Source: Mytilus galloprovincialis (taxonomy: Eukaryota > Mollusca > Bivalvia > Mytilida > Mytilidae). From it: a stretch of 64,000 nt of DNA. Each line of letters opens with the position of its first letter. Within the stretch, counting starts at the first letter, position 1. Under the pieces are notes generated by a model. The model saw nothing but the letters and a program-made list of their open reading frames with translations, did not search any database and was not told the origin of the DNA. Location of the stretch: contig NC_134844.1 of assembly GCF_965363235.1 (NCBI RefSeq), positions 78,895,244 to 78,959,243 of the forward strand, in the 5' to 3' direction. Made by a program: the position numbers and the translations under genes. Below are positions 38,001 to 48,948 of this stretch, piece by piece.

Positions 38001-38783
38001 ATAATACGTCAACATTGAAATAAAGTTGTTACTTGTTTACCATCATAAACTTGCCATACAATTTTGGGCGAAATGACAAGGGCAAAATAATAGATTTCTA
38101 TTAAAGATTATAAACTGATCAATTACATGATTTGGAAGTGTGTCTACGTCTACTTCTACATCTTCATCATCACTGTCTTCTACGTTGACCTCTGACACGA
38201 TACTGACATCTGAATCATTGTCTTCTCCCTAAAATACAACAACAATTATTGATTAATAATCCATTCTGAATGTAACACATCCTCTGATTGGCTATAAGTA
38301 TTTTGTCTAGGAATAAAATTGAGAAAGGAAATGGTGAATATATGTCAAAGCGACAACCACCCGACCATAGAGCAAACAACAGCCGAAGGCAACCAATGGG
38401 TCTTCAATGTAGCGAGAATTCCCGCACCCGTAGGTGTCCTTCAGCTGGCCCCTAAAATATGCATAATAGTACAGTGATAATGGACGCCATACTAAACTCC
38501 GAATTATACACAAGAAACTAAAATTTAAAATCATACAAGAGAATATTTTACCATTTCAGCTATGCACATACATTGAAATATAATGGCAAAACAAATTCCA
38601 ATAAAATAAATGATATAAAACATTGATTGTCTTAATCTTAAATAATTTTAATTTAACAACCTCGGAATCTGGAAATAATTCTTCGTCTGTCACTGCCTCC
38701 ACGTCAATATCAATGTGCCGCTCGGGTGATTCTGTAACAACTATAATTTCATCATCCGAACCTTCCACATCAATGTCTGACAT
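20035..38783 (-). CDS. RFWD3: E3 ubiquitin-protein ligase RFWD3 (RING and WD40), 784 aa
   Basis: Thirteen coding exons, read on the minus strand: 38661-38783, 38127-38228, 35537-36190, 34835-34920, 34290-34392, 33372-33550, 32340-32454, 31710-31811, 30964-31127, 24106-24309, 23224-23315, 20984-21264 and 20035-20184. Phases agree at every junction and the total is 785 codons with the stop; human RFWD3 is 774 residues. The order acidic N-terminus, C3HC4 RING, coiled coil, WD40-like repeats is diagnostic, as are stretches such as LPGFG-type (here LFPGFGIKK) and IWD/KVFKW at the end. In animals RFWD3 ubiquitinates RPA and RAD51 at stalled forks and crosslinks and stabilises p53. A 5' UTR acceptor (TTTCAG|ATAA) at 38823 shows that transcription starts further upstream. 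The donor after exon 1 (GAG|GTTGTT) is weak. Confidence 0.95.
20361..20745 (+). repeat. Interspersed repeat shared with 62375-62920
   Basis: Both copies share, in order, CTGTTTCACAGA, GACTTATCACTG / GACTTGTCACTGG, ACATGAACAACA / ACATGAGCAACA, TTCTAT/CATGT and the closing TTGCCATGG with GTTTGTTTT or GGTTTTT and TTTGATATCTTT or TAAGTATCGTT. It lies in the last RFWD3 intron. Confidence 0.55.
21535..22663. mobile_element. 1.1-kb hAT-like non-autonomous element
   Basis: The ends are inverted copies: CAGGGGTGTGGAAAT on the left and ATTTCCACACCCCTG on the right, followed on each side by related ACTTGTCC...GGGCAAGTAA...ACTTGTCCGG sequence. CAGGGGTG is a typical hAT start. The flanks share ATATA only, short of the 8-bp duplication expected of hAT. 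No transposase frame is seen; a T-rich stretch and diverged ends suggest an old copy. It sits in the RFWD3 intron between exons 11 and 12. Confidence 0.65.
24480..24780 (+). repeat. Interspersed repeat fragment, GGGCTGCTGCTCACTAATGA
   Basis: Starts GGGCTGCTGCTCACTAATGA and runs through GTTGCGACGAAAAATATTCA to a GGACTGGCGGATGGATGGAC run. This layout (conserved text, then a simple GGA-rich run, then a short tail) is the same as in the other tandem-cored elements of the window. Only one copy here, so support is limited. Confidence 0.35.
24874..25160. mobile_element. Harbinger-like MITE with TTA target duplication
   Basis: The element is 24877-25157. The ends are inverted copies of about 40 bp starting GGGAGCTACCATTTGATTTT and continuing TATGGGGGGGCTAGGATGAAA. 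TTA is duplicated at 24874-24876 and 25158-25160. The inside is a short tandem of GTCCTGCC plus oligo-T. A second copy lies at 48952-49185. A 3-bp TTA/TAA duplication is the hallmark of PIF/Harbinger elements. Confidence 0.85.
27085..28752 (+). repeat. Tandem-cored element with ~500-bp units
   Basis: It begins GAGCCTGTGTCGCTCACCTT and ends with a hairpin, AGCTCACTTGGCCC then TTC then GGGCCAGGTGAGCT. A unit beginning GGGCAGATAGATCTTGACCT starts at 27381, 27880 and 28380, so spacing is 499-500 bp. Just before the end hairpin is an ACGACGG simple repeat. An opposite-strand single-unit copy lies at 63133-63872. It lies in the RFWD3 intron between exons 9 and 10. Confidence 0.85.
29631..30071. mobile_element. 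441-bp MITE with ACCGTATTTATTCT ends
   Basis: Left end ACCGTATTTATTCTAATAAA and right end AGAATAAATACGGT are inverted copies; inside them CCCCGGGGGCG and GGGGGCGTTAATTAGAAGG are also related. ATTT occurs on both sides (29627-29630 and 30072-30075) and may be the target duplication. No coding capacity. Confidence 0.7.
32769..32931. mobile_element. ~160-bp MITE with TTTCAGAATCTAA ends
   Basis: Left TTTCAGAATCTAATGCATTC and right TAGTCCTTTAGATTCTGAAA are inverted copies at the outer 14 bp, followed by TCTGGGAA and TTACCCA. Too short to encode anything. It lies between RFWD3 exons 6 and 7. Confidence 0.6.
33372..34920 (-). other. RFWD3: RFWD3 RING finger and coiled coil, exons 4-6
   Basis: Exons 4 and 5 encode residues about 294-356: CCPICFEEW, then [18 protein letters not shown] and [14 protein letters not shown]. 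The cysteine/histidine series fits a C3HC4 RING-HC, which recruits the E2 enzyme. Exon 6 (residues about 357-416) is charged and heptad-like ([20 protein letters not shown]...), a coiled coil at the place where human RFWD3 has one. All zinc ligands are present, so the ligase should be active. Confidence 0.93.
33757..34237 (+). repeat. ATGCCCCAC...GTGGGGCAT element, two core units
   Basis: Third copy of the family at 14530 and 17848. It starts AAGAATGTGTCCAAAGTACA, holds two core units, then GACAGACGGACGAACGAACG and the GTGGGGCAT end. Inserted between RFWD3 exons 5 and 6. Confidence 0.9.
37401..37410 (+). promoter_or_regulatory. TATA box of the selenocysteine tRNA gene
   Basis: TATATAAATA ends 20 bp, and begins 30 bp, before the first tRNA base. 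Selenocysteine tRNA genes, unlike other tRNA genes, use an upstream TATA box and proximal element for Pol III; I could not define the proximal element. Confidence 0.6.
37431..37517 (+). tRNA. Selenocysteine tRNA, anticodon TCA
   Basis: 87 bases, the length of animal tRNA-Sec. It matches the human gene almost base for base from CCTCAGTGGTCTGGGGTGCA through the anticodon loop (CTTCAAA, anticodon TCA) to GGTTCAATTCC. Differences are paired changes: the acceptor stem is GCCGGAA with TTCCGGC, and the long variable arm is CTGA-TTAGCG-TCAG where human has CTGT...ACAG. Such compensation argues for a working gene. A TATA box lies 30 bp upstream and TTTTT follows the 3' end. It decodes UGA as selenocysteine in selenoprotein mRNAs. 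It lies in the RFWD3 intron between exons 2 and 3, on the opposite strand. Confidence 0.96.
37519..37523 (+). terminator. Pol III terminator of tRNA-Sec
   Basis: A run of five T, one base after the discriminator G, as expected for Pol III termination. Confidence 0.7.
38326..38545 (-). repeat. Interspersed repeat, GGAGTTTAGTATGGCG family
   Basis: On the minus strand it reads CGGAGTTTAGTATGGCGTCC, GGGGCCAGCTGAAGGACACC, GGGTGCGGGAATTCTCGCTA, GGTCGGGTGGTTGTCGCTTT. It lies between RFWD3 exons 1 and 2. Confidence 0.75.
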
Positions 38784-39591
38784 TATAAGTACAACCTTGA
38801 GATTAAAATTTCCATGATTTTATCTGAAACATAAACAAATAAAGAGTAGCAATACAGATCTATAGAAGCTCACATTGATTTATCGAAATTATATACAACA
38901 ATATTCATGATGTTGCAATCGCTGTTATTTCACTGCCACACTGCATGTAGTAAAGGTATCATTGCTGTTGAGTCGTGTTGTCTTTATCTATATATCTATC
39001 AGCTTGTTTGATCACTGAGTCATGTCAGTCACAACTTTTGGGACTTTCATACTACAGATTCACCAGGCGTTGGTTCACTTTCATTTGTAATTTAAAAAAT
39101 GAAAATGTACATGTGTATGTACAATTCCATGCTCTGGCTTAGTACATGTACAATGTACAACACATGTATGTCATGTATGTAGAGTTTTAAAAAAAAAAAA
39201 AAAAAGGAGCATTTTCTTCTTCCGGGTTACGAGTCCAACTCTATTAAAGTGTTATTGCAATTGACTCTCAAATAGACAGGAGGCCACTGTCTGACCAAAT
39301 TTAAATAAACAGATAAAGTTAGATTAGACAAATGTTTGAAGAAAACAAATATGTAGGGTGTAAACAGACTTTGGGTGTGAACATGCAGGGTGTAAAAATG
39401 AAAGGGGGGAGAATGTGAATTGGCAGGAACAAGTTTTTTGGGAGAATGGACATGGATTCCTGGTTTTACACTGTCACTGTTCTACTGCTCTATCCCTGGT
39501 TAGAAGTGGAAATTTTGGCGTGAATTTGCGGAAACAAATTTTTGGGGAGAATGGACAAACATTCCTGGTTTTACACTGTCACTGTCAGAGG

Positions 39592-39738
39592 CGGATTTAG
39601 GGGGTGCCCCCCCCCCCCCATTTGAGAAAAAAAAATTTGGTTGCTTATATAGGGAATAACTGAAGCGTGACGAGATCAGTCCCCCTCTTAGGCAGCCAAT
39701 GGGCCCCCACTTATGAAAATTTCTGGATCCGCCACCGA
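39592..39738. mobile_element. Short MITE with AGGCGGAT ends
   Basis: Left end CAGAGGCGGATTTAGGGGG and right end CTGGATCCGCCACCG are partly inverted copies, with poly-C and poly-A inside. ACTGT occurs on each side and may be the target duplication. Related fragments occur at 39815-39945, 54213-54240 (directly after TBC1D7 exon 3) and 55117-55255. Confidence 0.5.
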
Positions 39739-40813
39739 CTGTTCTACTAGTGCTTGATTACTGGAGGATGGTAGTGGACATTTTGTCAGGAAACTCGTGC
39801 ACTTAGTACATAGGCTGATCCAGGGGAGAAAATGGTTGATTATACAGGGAATCACTGAAGCACGACTGACACAAGCCCAGCCCCTCACCTTAGGTCAGTC
39901 AGAGGTCCTTAATTATAAAAAAAAGTTTTGTATCCGCCTCAGATTTGTTATTTTTTTTAGCTAACCAAGTCAATTACTAAGGACTTTGGAATCAATTAAA
40001 CTGTACATGAAGACATTGTGTGTGTTTTTATAGGAGAATAAATGATATTTGTTGTTAGCAGAATTGCATAATCGGAATAATTTTCAGGAGAAAAAAACTA
40101 AAAAAATGGCATGTTTTTCAGTGTATAATTTTTCCTCTCTCAAATATGACATGCTATCATTTGTATTACCTATGAATATACTGGGAAGTCTATATAATTA
40201 TATGCCCTCAAAACATAAAGATGCATTTGCTAGTTCCAAAATAAATAAAGAGTTCAAAAATAATCATTTCATTTCAGAAAATTTACCGCTAAACATCATA
40301 TTCAAAGCAATGTAAATATCCAAGACAAGCCGAAATAAAATAATCTGGGTACTAGGGAAGCTTTGAATAATGTTTTTATTACATAAAGTGTTTAACTGAT
40401 TCTGATTTATATTATCGGAACTTACTTTGGTTTATCCATCCTGACTAATTGGACAGTCAGATGACAGTTCAGAGTGAGAGTTGTAACAGTTTTGTACTAC
40501 CTGATTTTTTTTTTTAAATCAAAACAACATTCTCTTTTCTATAAAGGAGGAGACTGTTGCTAGCTCTAGGTATAATTCACCAGTATAAGCACAAAATGCA
40601 TGTCAACAGTAACACTGTTCCAAGATCTTCCAAGTTGCAAACAAAATATTAGGCTCACACCCAATGGCTTAATTAGCTTAGTAGTTTTTACGTGTAAGCC
40701 AAAACCACGGAGAGGGGTATGAGGGTCGCTAGCGGGTCCAGGTCAATTTACTGAGACAAATTCGCTGCTAGATAAATTATCACAGAGGAAGAAATAAATC
40801 TTGTCAAAAGCAC

Positions 40814-40908
40814 TGTTCGTAGTAGTCCGAGATTACTCTGACGTCCAACGGCTGTTTTGAAAGACAAGCTGGGGCCACGTCCAGAGTAATCTCGGACTAT
40901 GTTCGTAG
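40814..40908. mobile_element. 77-bp hairpin element with perfect 9-bp target duplication
   Basis: The element is 40823-40899. Its outer 18 bases TAGTCCGAGATTACTCTG are exactly inverted at the other end, leaving a loop of under 40 bases. TGTTCGTAG is duplicated at 40814-40822 and 40900-40908. A 9-bp duplication with long terminal inverted repeats fits a Mutator-like MITE; the family name is inference. Confidence 0.85.
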
Positions 40909-42799
40909 TGGCTTGATAAGAGGCAAAGCCCACGAAAGCTAACGAGTTATCGAGAATTATATTTTATTCCTGTCATTAGAAACTCATCAATAGCAACATA
41001 CTTTTATGTCTTATTTATAGACAATGATAGATGTTCAGGTGCAATATTAAAATTTTTGAAAAGGTTTCTATGGAATCCTGGTTATTGTCTGCTATTGCTT
41101 CCCACTTTAAGAATCCATTTATCAGTCCATTACAGTATTTTAAAAAATCAAATGGTTCTTCATGTATTTTTATAAATTTATCATGTAATGATGTTTGAAA
41201 AAAAACATGACAGGCCATCTGTTAAAAATTTACCGTCACAATTAAAAAGTGATGTTGCTTGAAAGTTATTCAGAGCAGATCTAATGTCATTCGGAGACAA
41301 AATTCAATAAAATACTACATACCTGTCAACCTGTGATGATGAAAATGCAGGTCATGACCTGCATTGAAGAATCAAATCTCAGGTCATAACGCGTACGAAC
41401 TTTTTCGAGCTGAATTTCAGTATTTATGGTACATTTTCTTATAATGTATATCAAAGATACCAAAACATCAATGCATGTTCACTTTGTTAAGTCATTTTAA
41501 ATCTTATTAAATATTATTTCATTGCAATTTTCAAGATTTTTATAAATTTGTGTAACTCAGTCATATGTGCTTTACTTTTTGAGAAAAAATACTAAAATCA
41601 TCAAACACTAGAATTTAATGTAATTCTTTTGATGTTTGAGACTATTGACTATTAGTACGGTGACCAAGTAAGGAAAAGTCGCTTATTTAAGGAGTTTAAT
41701 CGTCATTCGGACTATACGGCTATAAAACACAGTATTGGTAGTATAAAGGTTACACTTCACATTTTGACTTGTCGTCAAAAAATCGTACGGTGCAATTTTT
41801 GTAAAATGGGCTTTGAAGTTCGTTCCCTTACTTTAAATAAAAAAATACTTTCAAAAGATTTTAGGCCTACATTCTAAAAGAACATTCGTGATATGCTTTT
41901 TGTTATTATATACATTGTTGTAACACCTTATTTTAACAATTACAAACAAAGTTTAGCAAACTTAATCCGTTATTGAAGAGTTTTTTGTTAAAATTGAACA
42001 CTACGAATATTTTGCATGTAATAGAGTACGTTTCAATTCCTTTTTCATCATTTATTTTTACGCAAAATGTAAAATAATCAACATTTATATGATATTTCAA
42101 ATCTTTATTAAACAACAATTTCAAAATCATTTATCTCAGAAGCATTATTTTGACTTGTGCATTGAAACAAACTATACACTACAAAATGAAGATACAGGGT
42201 TTCCTCTTAAAATTCGACTTCAGTTGTACAAAAATATTGAACCGGACCGCTACTTTTATTTTAATCTATAAATGCTATTTCATCTCACAACGATTTTCAT
42301 TGCTAAAATTTGTTCAATACGATCTTTTTTGTTTGTTCATGGTCCCATTTCGTGTTCGTTATCGTGGTTTTTTTTATGTATTTTTAAAAGATTTCTTATT
42401 TTCGTATGCTTATTTGATATGTTTTTTTTTCTTTTTATATATTTCAAAAATTAAGAACCAAGTCTGAACTTGGACATGTAGTTATCTGGAAAATGTTGGA
42501 ATTAGGAAGTCCTTTGCGATTAGGTCCTAGTAGTTAAAAAAGGCAACACATGTGTTTTAATTTTGAAAAGTGTATCGTTTGCCAGAGAAGAAGTAATGAA
42601 TCACTTCCTTTACTGTAAAGAGTAAACGTTGTTTTTACTGCCACATCATGCACAACAAACCAAGTAATAGATGATTAAACTTGTATACATTTTATATGGA
42701 TTATACAACGAAAAAGAATCACTTTGTGAATAGCTGATTTCGAATTGTAGGGTCAAAACCCTTCTCAATTACCTTTAAACTTTATAGGAGTTACATTTC

Positions 42800-43860
42800 G
42801 GAGATTATAACTGTTGAAAGACTTAATGACGCAATGTGTTGAAGAGTATGAGTCGTTTGTTGAAGTTCCTGATTTGGTGAACCTATATCTATTTGATTCT
42901 GATTTATATTGTGTACTTTCCCTTCCTTCCTTAGGCCCATCACTCACAACTTATACCAGTCTGAGAGGTGGTATGGCATTGCTCAAATGTATTGATGATA
43001 AAAAAAAGGAAGAATGATTCCTGACTGGAAGAAGTTTCTTTCTGTTAAAGAAAACCAACAGGCTCTCCCTAATTTCTTTTGTAGTTTTTCTTCTTCAAAA
43101 CTATGACAAATCCCCTATAATTCCCCCTTATAGTGAACTTTACTTAGCCAGAATGTTTGTAAATCCGAAATTGTTGAAGTCATTCCAGACAATAATGTTA
43201 ATCGCTGTCGTAAGTTGGTTAGCACTCAACAAGCGCCAATACTCGTATGATAATTAATGCCTCATACTTTGAAATGAAGTTATTAGAAATGAGAAAGAGC
43301 GACAGAATAATCATACGGACCTCTGATACGGATGTGATTGTTCTGTGTGTTCACTACTACAAACAGATGACACATGCATGCGAGTTGTAGGTGCAGATGG
43401 GGAACTTTAGCAGTGTAAACAATAGTTGAAGATTTTTAACCATTCACCAACTGTGACTGCGCTTGCTTTCACCCAACAATTTATAAACTGTCTCCTGCTG
43501 TACAGGATGCGACACAACTTTGTATCTGTTTGGAGTAGTGAGAAAATAGTCTACAAGACTTTGAAGGACACGCATGGCTATTGTAGTTACAGAGCTTTGG
43601 GAGTACCGGTACTGACGAAGATGAAGCCCTTGTTTGTGCAAGAATATAGTTTCGAAGATGTATGATCTGAAGCATCTCTTTAAATCATGATATGAATAAA
43701 ATGCGCGTCAAGCTTGCCACCAGTGAAGATGTAGGTTTAGTCAGGTTACTTCTCTGTGAAGCGGCAATTTTGACCGCATCACACATTGCTAAAGGTCCTG
43801 TTCGGTCACCCTTAGAATACGGTTGGCAAAAATTAATTAATTCAGTACATCCCGTTTATT
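42800..43860 (+). pseudogene. Decayed gene of a repeat-associated family with XPG/FEN1-like motifs
   Basis: No single frame covers it, but pieces in order match a family common in cnidarian, mollusc and fish genomes: IPDWKKFLSVKENQQALPNF near 43016, NTRMIINASYFE and SDRIIIRTSDTDVIVLC near 43240-43340, CTGCDTTLYLFGVVRK near 43500, and CEAAILTASHIAKGPVRSP with EYGWQ near 43757-43830. The TSDTDVIVL and GCDTT...FG..K blocks resemble the XPG-I and helix-hairpin-helix parts of FEN1/XPG nucleases; that link is my inference. It has several breaks and no introns. It lies within the candidate 9-kb element. Confidence 0.6.
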
Positions 43861-45839
43861 TTGAAGGGCATATGGACCATAATTTGGTATTCGGCCTTTG
43901 GTTTCTTTTTGTATCCTTTTTTATAAGTTCTAAAACTTTAACTTTTATTCTGTGGGTTGTGTTGGTGTTAGAATAGTATTAATGGAACAATTGAGTTTTT
44001 CAAGAAAAAATTAATACATTTTGATTCACCGTTTGCGTGACAGGAAACCAAACAGGAAACCAATCTTTATTTTCTTTATTTTGCACAATATATTTCAAAA
44101 GACATAAATGAACACCATTACTAGTGTTACTTGCTTCATGTTAATATTTAAAATCTATTTTTAATGTTAAATTAAAGTTTTTTTTAAACACGACACGAAA
44201 CCATAAGAAACCGAAAGCATTTTTTAAGTTTTATTTTATTGCAAAATCTGCTTAAAATAATCTGAACAGTATACTTTTTCTTAAAAGCCATCTTAAATGT
44301 AACAGTATTATAAAACTCCTAAATATGTGCTTGTTTTGAAAACAATAAGTACAATTTATTCAGAAATTTCCATATTTTCTTCATTGATACAGGATACCAT
44401 AATCGTTGTATCTTGATGTTTTAGCCAAAAAACTGTATTTATATTTGGTTTTGAAATTCCAGTAATATACAATTTATTCCAAATCATTGGCAATGTAAAA
44501 TTCTTTAAATCCAGTAAAGAAAAAAACTTTTAACTTGGAATTAAAATCTTTAAAATACATTGTAGGCACCATGTGATATTTGTGACCTGTACACCATCTA
44601 CATGGTTTCCACATTTTAACCTACTTTAGTGGGCTAAAATCAATAAAGTACTTCCTTTCAAGTCATGCATGGTAAAAGTTTACTTCTCCTTTGACAAGTT
44701 TATTGCGTTTCTGAAAAGTGTTTGCAGAACATGAATAAAAAAAAATAAATAAAAATTGTGACAAAGATACCAACTTTGTACATTCCAAGTGTAACGGTAC
44801 ATTAACATGTATTTTTTATTAAATTATCTTTATTCACCTAAAATATCCAGTAATATTTACTGCTGACGCAAAATCAATCCAACGAGCATCGGCACAATGA
44901 TAAGAGACGTAATGTCGATTGAATTTTCCAAGGACCCTTTACATCGTTATCTGGAAACGAAGTGTGTTATAACGTCTGTCAAATTTGAAATCGATTTTGT
45001 CAAGTCATTGGGCATTTATTTTCACACAAGATTGTATGTAACATTATGCACATAGGAAAAATAATAGACCCACGTCGCAATCTCTTTGAAAATTGTATTT
45101 TCCTTTTTTAAACAAGACGAAACAAGTCTACAGATTATGTTTGCTAACATCCTGTTGGAAACAAAAACAATGTTTAGACCTAGTATTTCATATATCCGGC
45201 TGTAAGGGCGTGATCACATGTTAGACACATGTTTCGCGTATGACCGGAAATGATTAGAACTTAACGACAAAAACAATTTTAATAAAAAAAAGGAAATAAC
45301 TGGACTTCTGTTTCGTGTGAAATGTAACGCATAACGATAACGTCATTTTCTAACTTAATTATTACGAAGAACAAAACTAGAATGTAAATCATCTCTGATT
45401 TACCTGTTTGAACATCTCGCGAGAGTTCATATTTGCATATTGTTATAAAGAATTCTATTACAACAAAGCAGATTACATCATCTAAAATTTGCGTTACGAA
45501 ATCAGAAACCAAAGTAACGCTAGTGTTCTTACACCTGCTACAGAATACTTATAGTTCTTGGCATTTTCTTCTGAGTATTCTTATTGGTCGATGTTCTTTA
45601 TTATTTGAAAGCAAAAGTTACGAATTTGCCGGTGACGATTATCTATAAATCAGTCAGCGTTATGCACTTTGGAAGCGAAAAGTAACGCGAGAAACGACAC
45701 AAAAATATGGTCGTATAATCTTTGAAATTTGTTAATTTCAATTTTTTTTCTAGGGAAGAGTAGCATACACTTGTATGTTGATAAAAATAAAGGCATCTTT
45801 AGATGTAGTTACAACTTTTCTTACAGTAATACACATTTT

Positions 45840-46975
45840 TGTCGAGCCTTCGACTTTAGTCGAAAAAGCGAGACTAAGCGATCCTACATTCCATCGTCGT
45901 CGGCGTCGTCGGCGGCGTCAACAAATATTCACTCTGTGGTTAAAGTTTTTGAAATTTTAATAACTTTCTTAAACTATACTGGATTTCTACCAAAGTTTGA
46001 CAGAAGCTTGTTTATGATCATAAGATAATATCCAGAAGTAAATTTTGTAAAAATAAAATTCCATTTTTTCCATATTTTACTATAATTGGACTTAGTTTTT
46101 TCTGCGGGGGGACAAAACATTCACTCTGTGGTTAAAGTTTTTTGAATTTTAATAACTTTCTCAAACTATCCTGGGTTTGTACCAAACTTGGACAGAAGCT
46201 TGTTTATGATCATAAGATAATATCCAGAAGTAAATTTTGTAAAAATAAAATTCCATTTTTTCCGTATTTTACTTACAAATGGACTTAGTTTTTTTCTGCG
46301 GGGAACCATTACATTCACTCTGTGGTTAAAGTTTTTAGAATTTTAATAACTTTCTTAAACTATCCTGGGTTTGTACCAAACTTGGACAGAAGGTTGTTTA
46401 TGATCATAAGATAGTATCCAGAAGTAAATTTTGTAAATAAATAAATCCATTTTTTCCATATTTTACTTTTAAATGGACTTAGTTTTTCTGCGGGGAATCA
46501 TTACATTCACTCTGTGGTTAAAGTTTTTAAAATTTTAATAACTTTCTTAAATTATCCTGGGTTTGTACCAAACTTGGACGAAGCTTATTTATGATCATAA
46601 GATTGTATCCAGAAGTAAAGTTTGTAAATAAATAAATCCATTTTTTCCATATTTTACTTTTAAATGGACTTAGTTTTTCTGCGGGGAACCATTACATTCA
46701 CTCTGTGGTTAAAGTTTTTAAAATTTTAATAACTTTCTTAATTAAACTATACTGGGTTTGTACCAAACTTGGACAGAAGCTTATTTATGATCATATTAGA
46801 TTGTATCCAGAAGTAAAGTTTGTAAAAAGATTACTCCGTTTTTTCTGTAATTTACTTTTAAATGGACTTAGATTTTCTTACAATCATAAAATAGTAACAA
46901 GAGGAATATTTTTATTGATTTTTTTCCTCATTATTGTTGAGCCTGCAATTTACAGCAAAAATAGGCGAGACACTG
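45840..46975 (+). repeat. Tandem-cored element with five ~192-bp units
   Basis: Opens GTCGAGCCTTCGACTTTAGT and AGCGAGACTAAGCGATCC, then a CGTCGTCGGCGTCG run. A unit starting TTCACTCTGTGGTTAAAGTT follows at 45928, 46120, 46314, 46506 and 46697, a spacing of 191-194 bp. It closes with TTGAGCCTGCAATTTACAGC and GGCGAGACAC. Units are 90% or more alike by eye. It lies inside the candidate 9-kb element. Confidence 0.85.
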
Positions 46976-48948
46976 GGTTCCGCGGAACCCTTACAAATTT
47001 TTATCACTTTTCTATCGTTATAGGAAACGAGCCCAATATCAAATTATGGTCCATATGTCAGCAGAATTCTTGCAGGATCTTTTGTGTTCATGTAAGGGAA
47101 AATCTCCATGTAAAAAGTGTTTGTTCATAATGGTAAAGCTCCTTACGTGTACGGAGCTTTGCTCCTGTCAAGGGTAAGAATTATGTAGAAATTCCTTGAC
47201 AGATGAATCAGAAGATACTCCTGGATGAAATCTGTTTTGTGAATCATTTTGATTGGATTTTTCGAGGTAATATAAGTTGTTTTTTTTTGTAATGAATTAC
47301 ATGCATTAGCTTTTGAAAAATAAACGTTCGGGATAGAAGGCTTTAATTGAAAACCACATTTATCATTTATTGCTGAGGTTGAATGTCATCCGGCACCCAG
47401 CAAGGTAACTTCTGTAACTTTAACGGAATTTGTATTGATCTTGTATAATAGAACAAGTGTTTGAAAAATTATAATTTTCAGAATTAATCGATTACTAAGT
47501 AATAAGTTCCTTTTTTTTTTTTTTACATTTTCAAGATAATTCAACACAAAATGCTGCTTATATCTTTCAATTTTGAAAATATAGATAGAAAAAAAAAGAA
47601 AACAGTATGTTGATCTTTGACCTTAATTTATGCAAAACTGTTACCACATTTCTTTTTGACGACATCGATATTCCAAAAGTACTCATTTTTCCGAATCCAA
47701 TGATATATAATCTAGCCATATACAGTTGGAAACCCGGTTGAAATAGAACAAAAGAATCGAAGCTCTTTGTTAGAGAAGGCGATAAATGTGAATTGCATTG
47801 TTTACTATAGTGACAAAATTTTTAAAAGTTAATCGAAACAAACAAAATTACAATTTTCTTCTCAATTACGAGGTGTTTTATTTTAAAAACACCATTTGCA
47901 TAAGTTTTCATTCAATTTATTTGGTATATAGTTAAGCAAACAATTAGATTTCAAGTCGACGACATTGGTATCTTTCAAGTTGGATGAAGAAAATGCATAA
48001 CCTCCGATTTTTTTGAAAAAATTACCACGAACGGAAAACATATCAATCTATTATTTCAAAAATTTTCGTGTCTTCCCTTCCATTATGTGACTCAAGAAAA
48101 AATTCCCAAAAATGGGTAACAATTGTATCGAAAAGAGAAAATCGAGTGCACCTTTTTATGTTAGGGCGTGCTTGAGTTGAATATTTTGTCTTGATATCGT
48201 ACAAAGTAAGAATATTTCATACATCGTCTCGCTTCAGATTCTATCATTTTTACATATAAAAGCTACAGATTGACTTTATAACACACAAAAAATAACAGTA
48301 CTAAAAGATGAAATATATGGGTCAAGTGAAATACCTATCTAATGAGTCACAAAAACAGAGAAGGTGTGTTCGAATAGCTATTTTTTTACTGAAAGTACTT
48401 GACGACGATCTTTCAAGTTGGATGATGAAAATGCATATCTTTGAAAAATTATAATTTTTTGTGTGTGAAAACTAGGGTTTATAGTCTTTATACACTAAAA
48501 AAATCTAGTCTGCCCTTCCTCGAAATTTTTAATTAATTTTTTTTTTAATGTTTATGAATTTTCGAAAATTCCACCTGACAACCGATCAGACAATAGTTTT
48601 GAGTTGAATCAATGCAGACAAGATCATTAACTGATGCTCATTAGCTAGTTGATACATTTGTCTTTTAAAATACAACTGACATATAAGGATCGTAATGGTG
48701 CAATGTGGATAAATTTATCGGTTTCCAAGAGCAAAATTGGTAGCGCGTCATCCATTTCTACGATTGTGAAAATGAACTGGCGTAATGGGGAGATAATTCT
48801 GACGAAGTAGGATCCTGACTGTATAGTATGTTAGACGATTAAATTTAAAAAAATATTGGGTCTGGTCACCGTACTATTTGTAGCCTTTAACCATAATATA
48901 TTTCATTTACCATGGAAATTAGACTATGATAAAATATAGTAATACAGT

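Larger units (their letters stand above)
35537..38783 (-). other. RFWD3: RFWD3 acidic and Ser/Thr-rich N-terminus, exons 1-3
   Basis: Residues 1-293. Exons 1-2 are strongly acidic ([25 protein letters not shown]). Exon 3 (654 bp, the longest) is low-complexity and includes three imperfect repeats around SNQPSTS, each followed by a Met-Glu/Gly-Thr stretch, then [12 protein letters not shown], a likely nuclear localisation signal. In the human protein this region is disordered and carries ATM/ATR sites; here it is equally poor in structure, and few exact residues are shared. Confidence 0.85.

Noticed and set aside
39200-39235. CCCGGAAG-type ETS site as RFWD3 promoter on the minus strand
   Set aside because: A single short motif about 400 bp upstream of the UTR acceptor; no TSS evidence and no first exon could be defined.
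46705-47130. Open frame of 141 codons
   Set aside because: It covers the last units and the tail of the 192-bp tandem array; composition and position show repeat DNA.
47640-48480. Diverged duplicate text (CTTTCAAGTTGGATGA...AAAATGCAT) about 440 bp apart
   Set aside because: Only short parts match and no unit borders can be drawn; it may be an old duplication inside the 9-kb element but is too weak to annotate.
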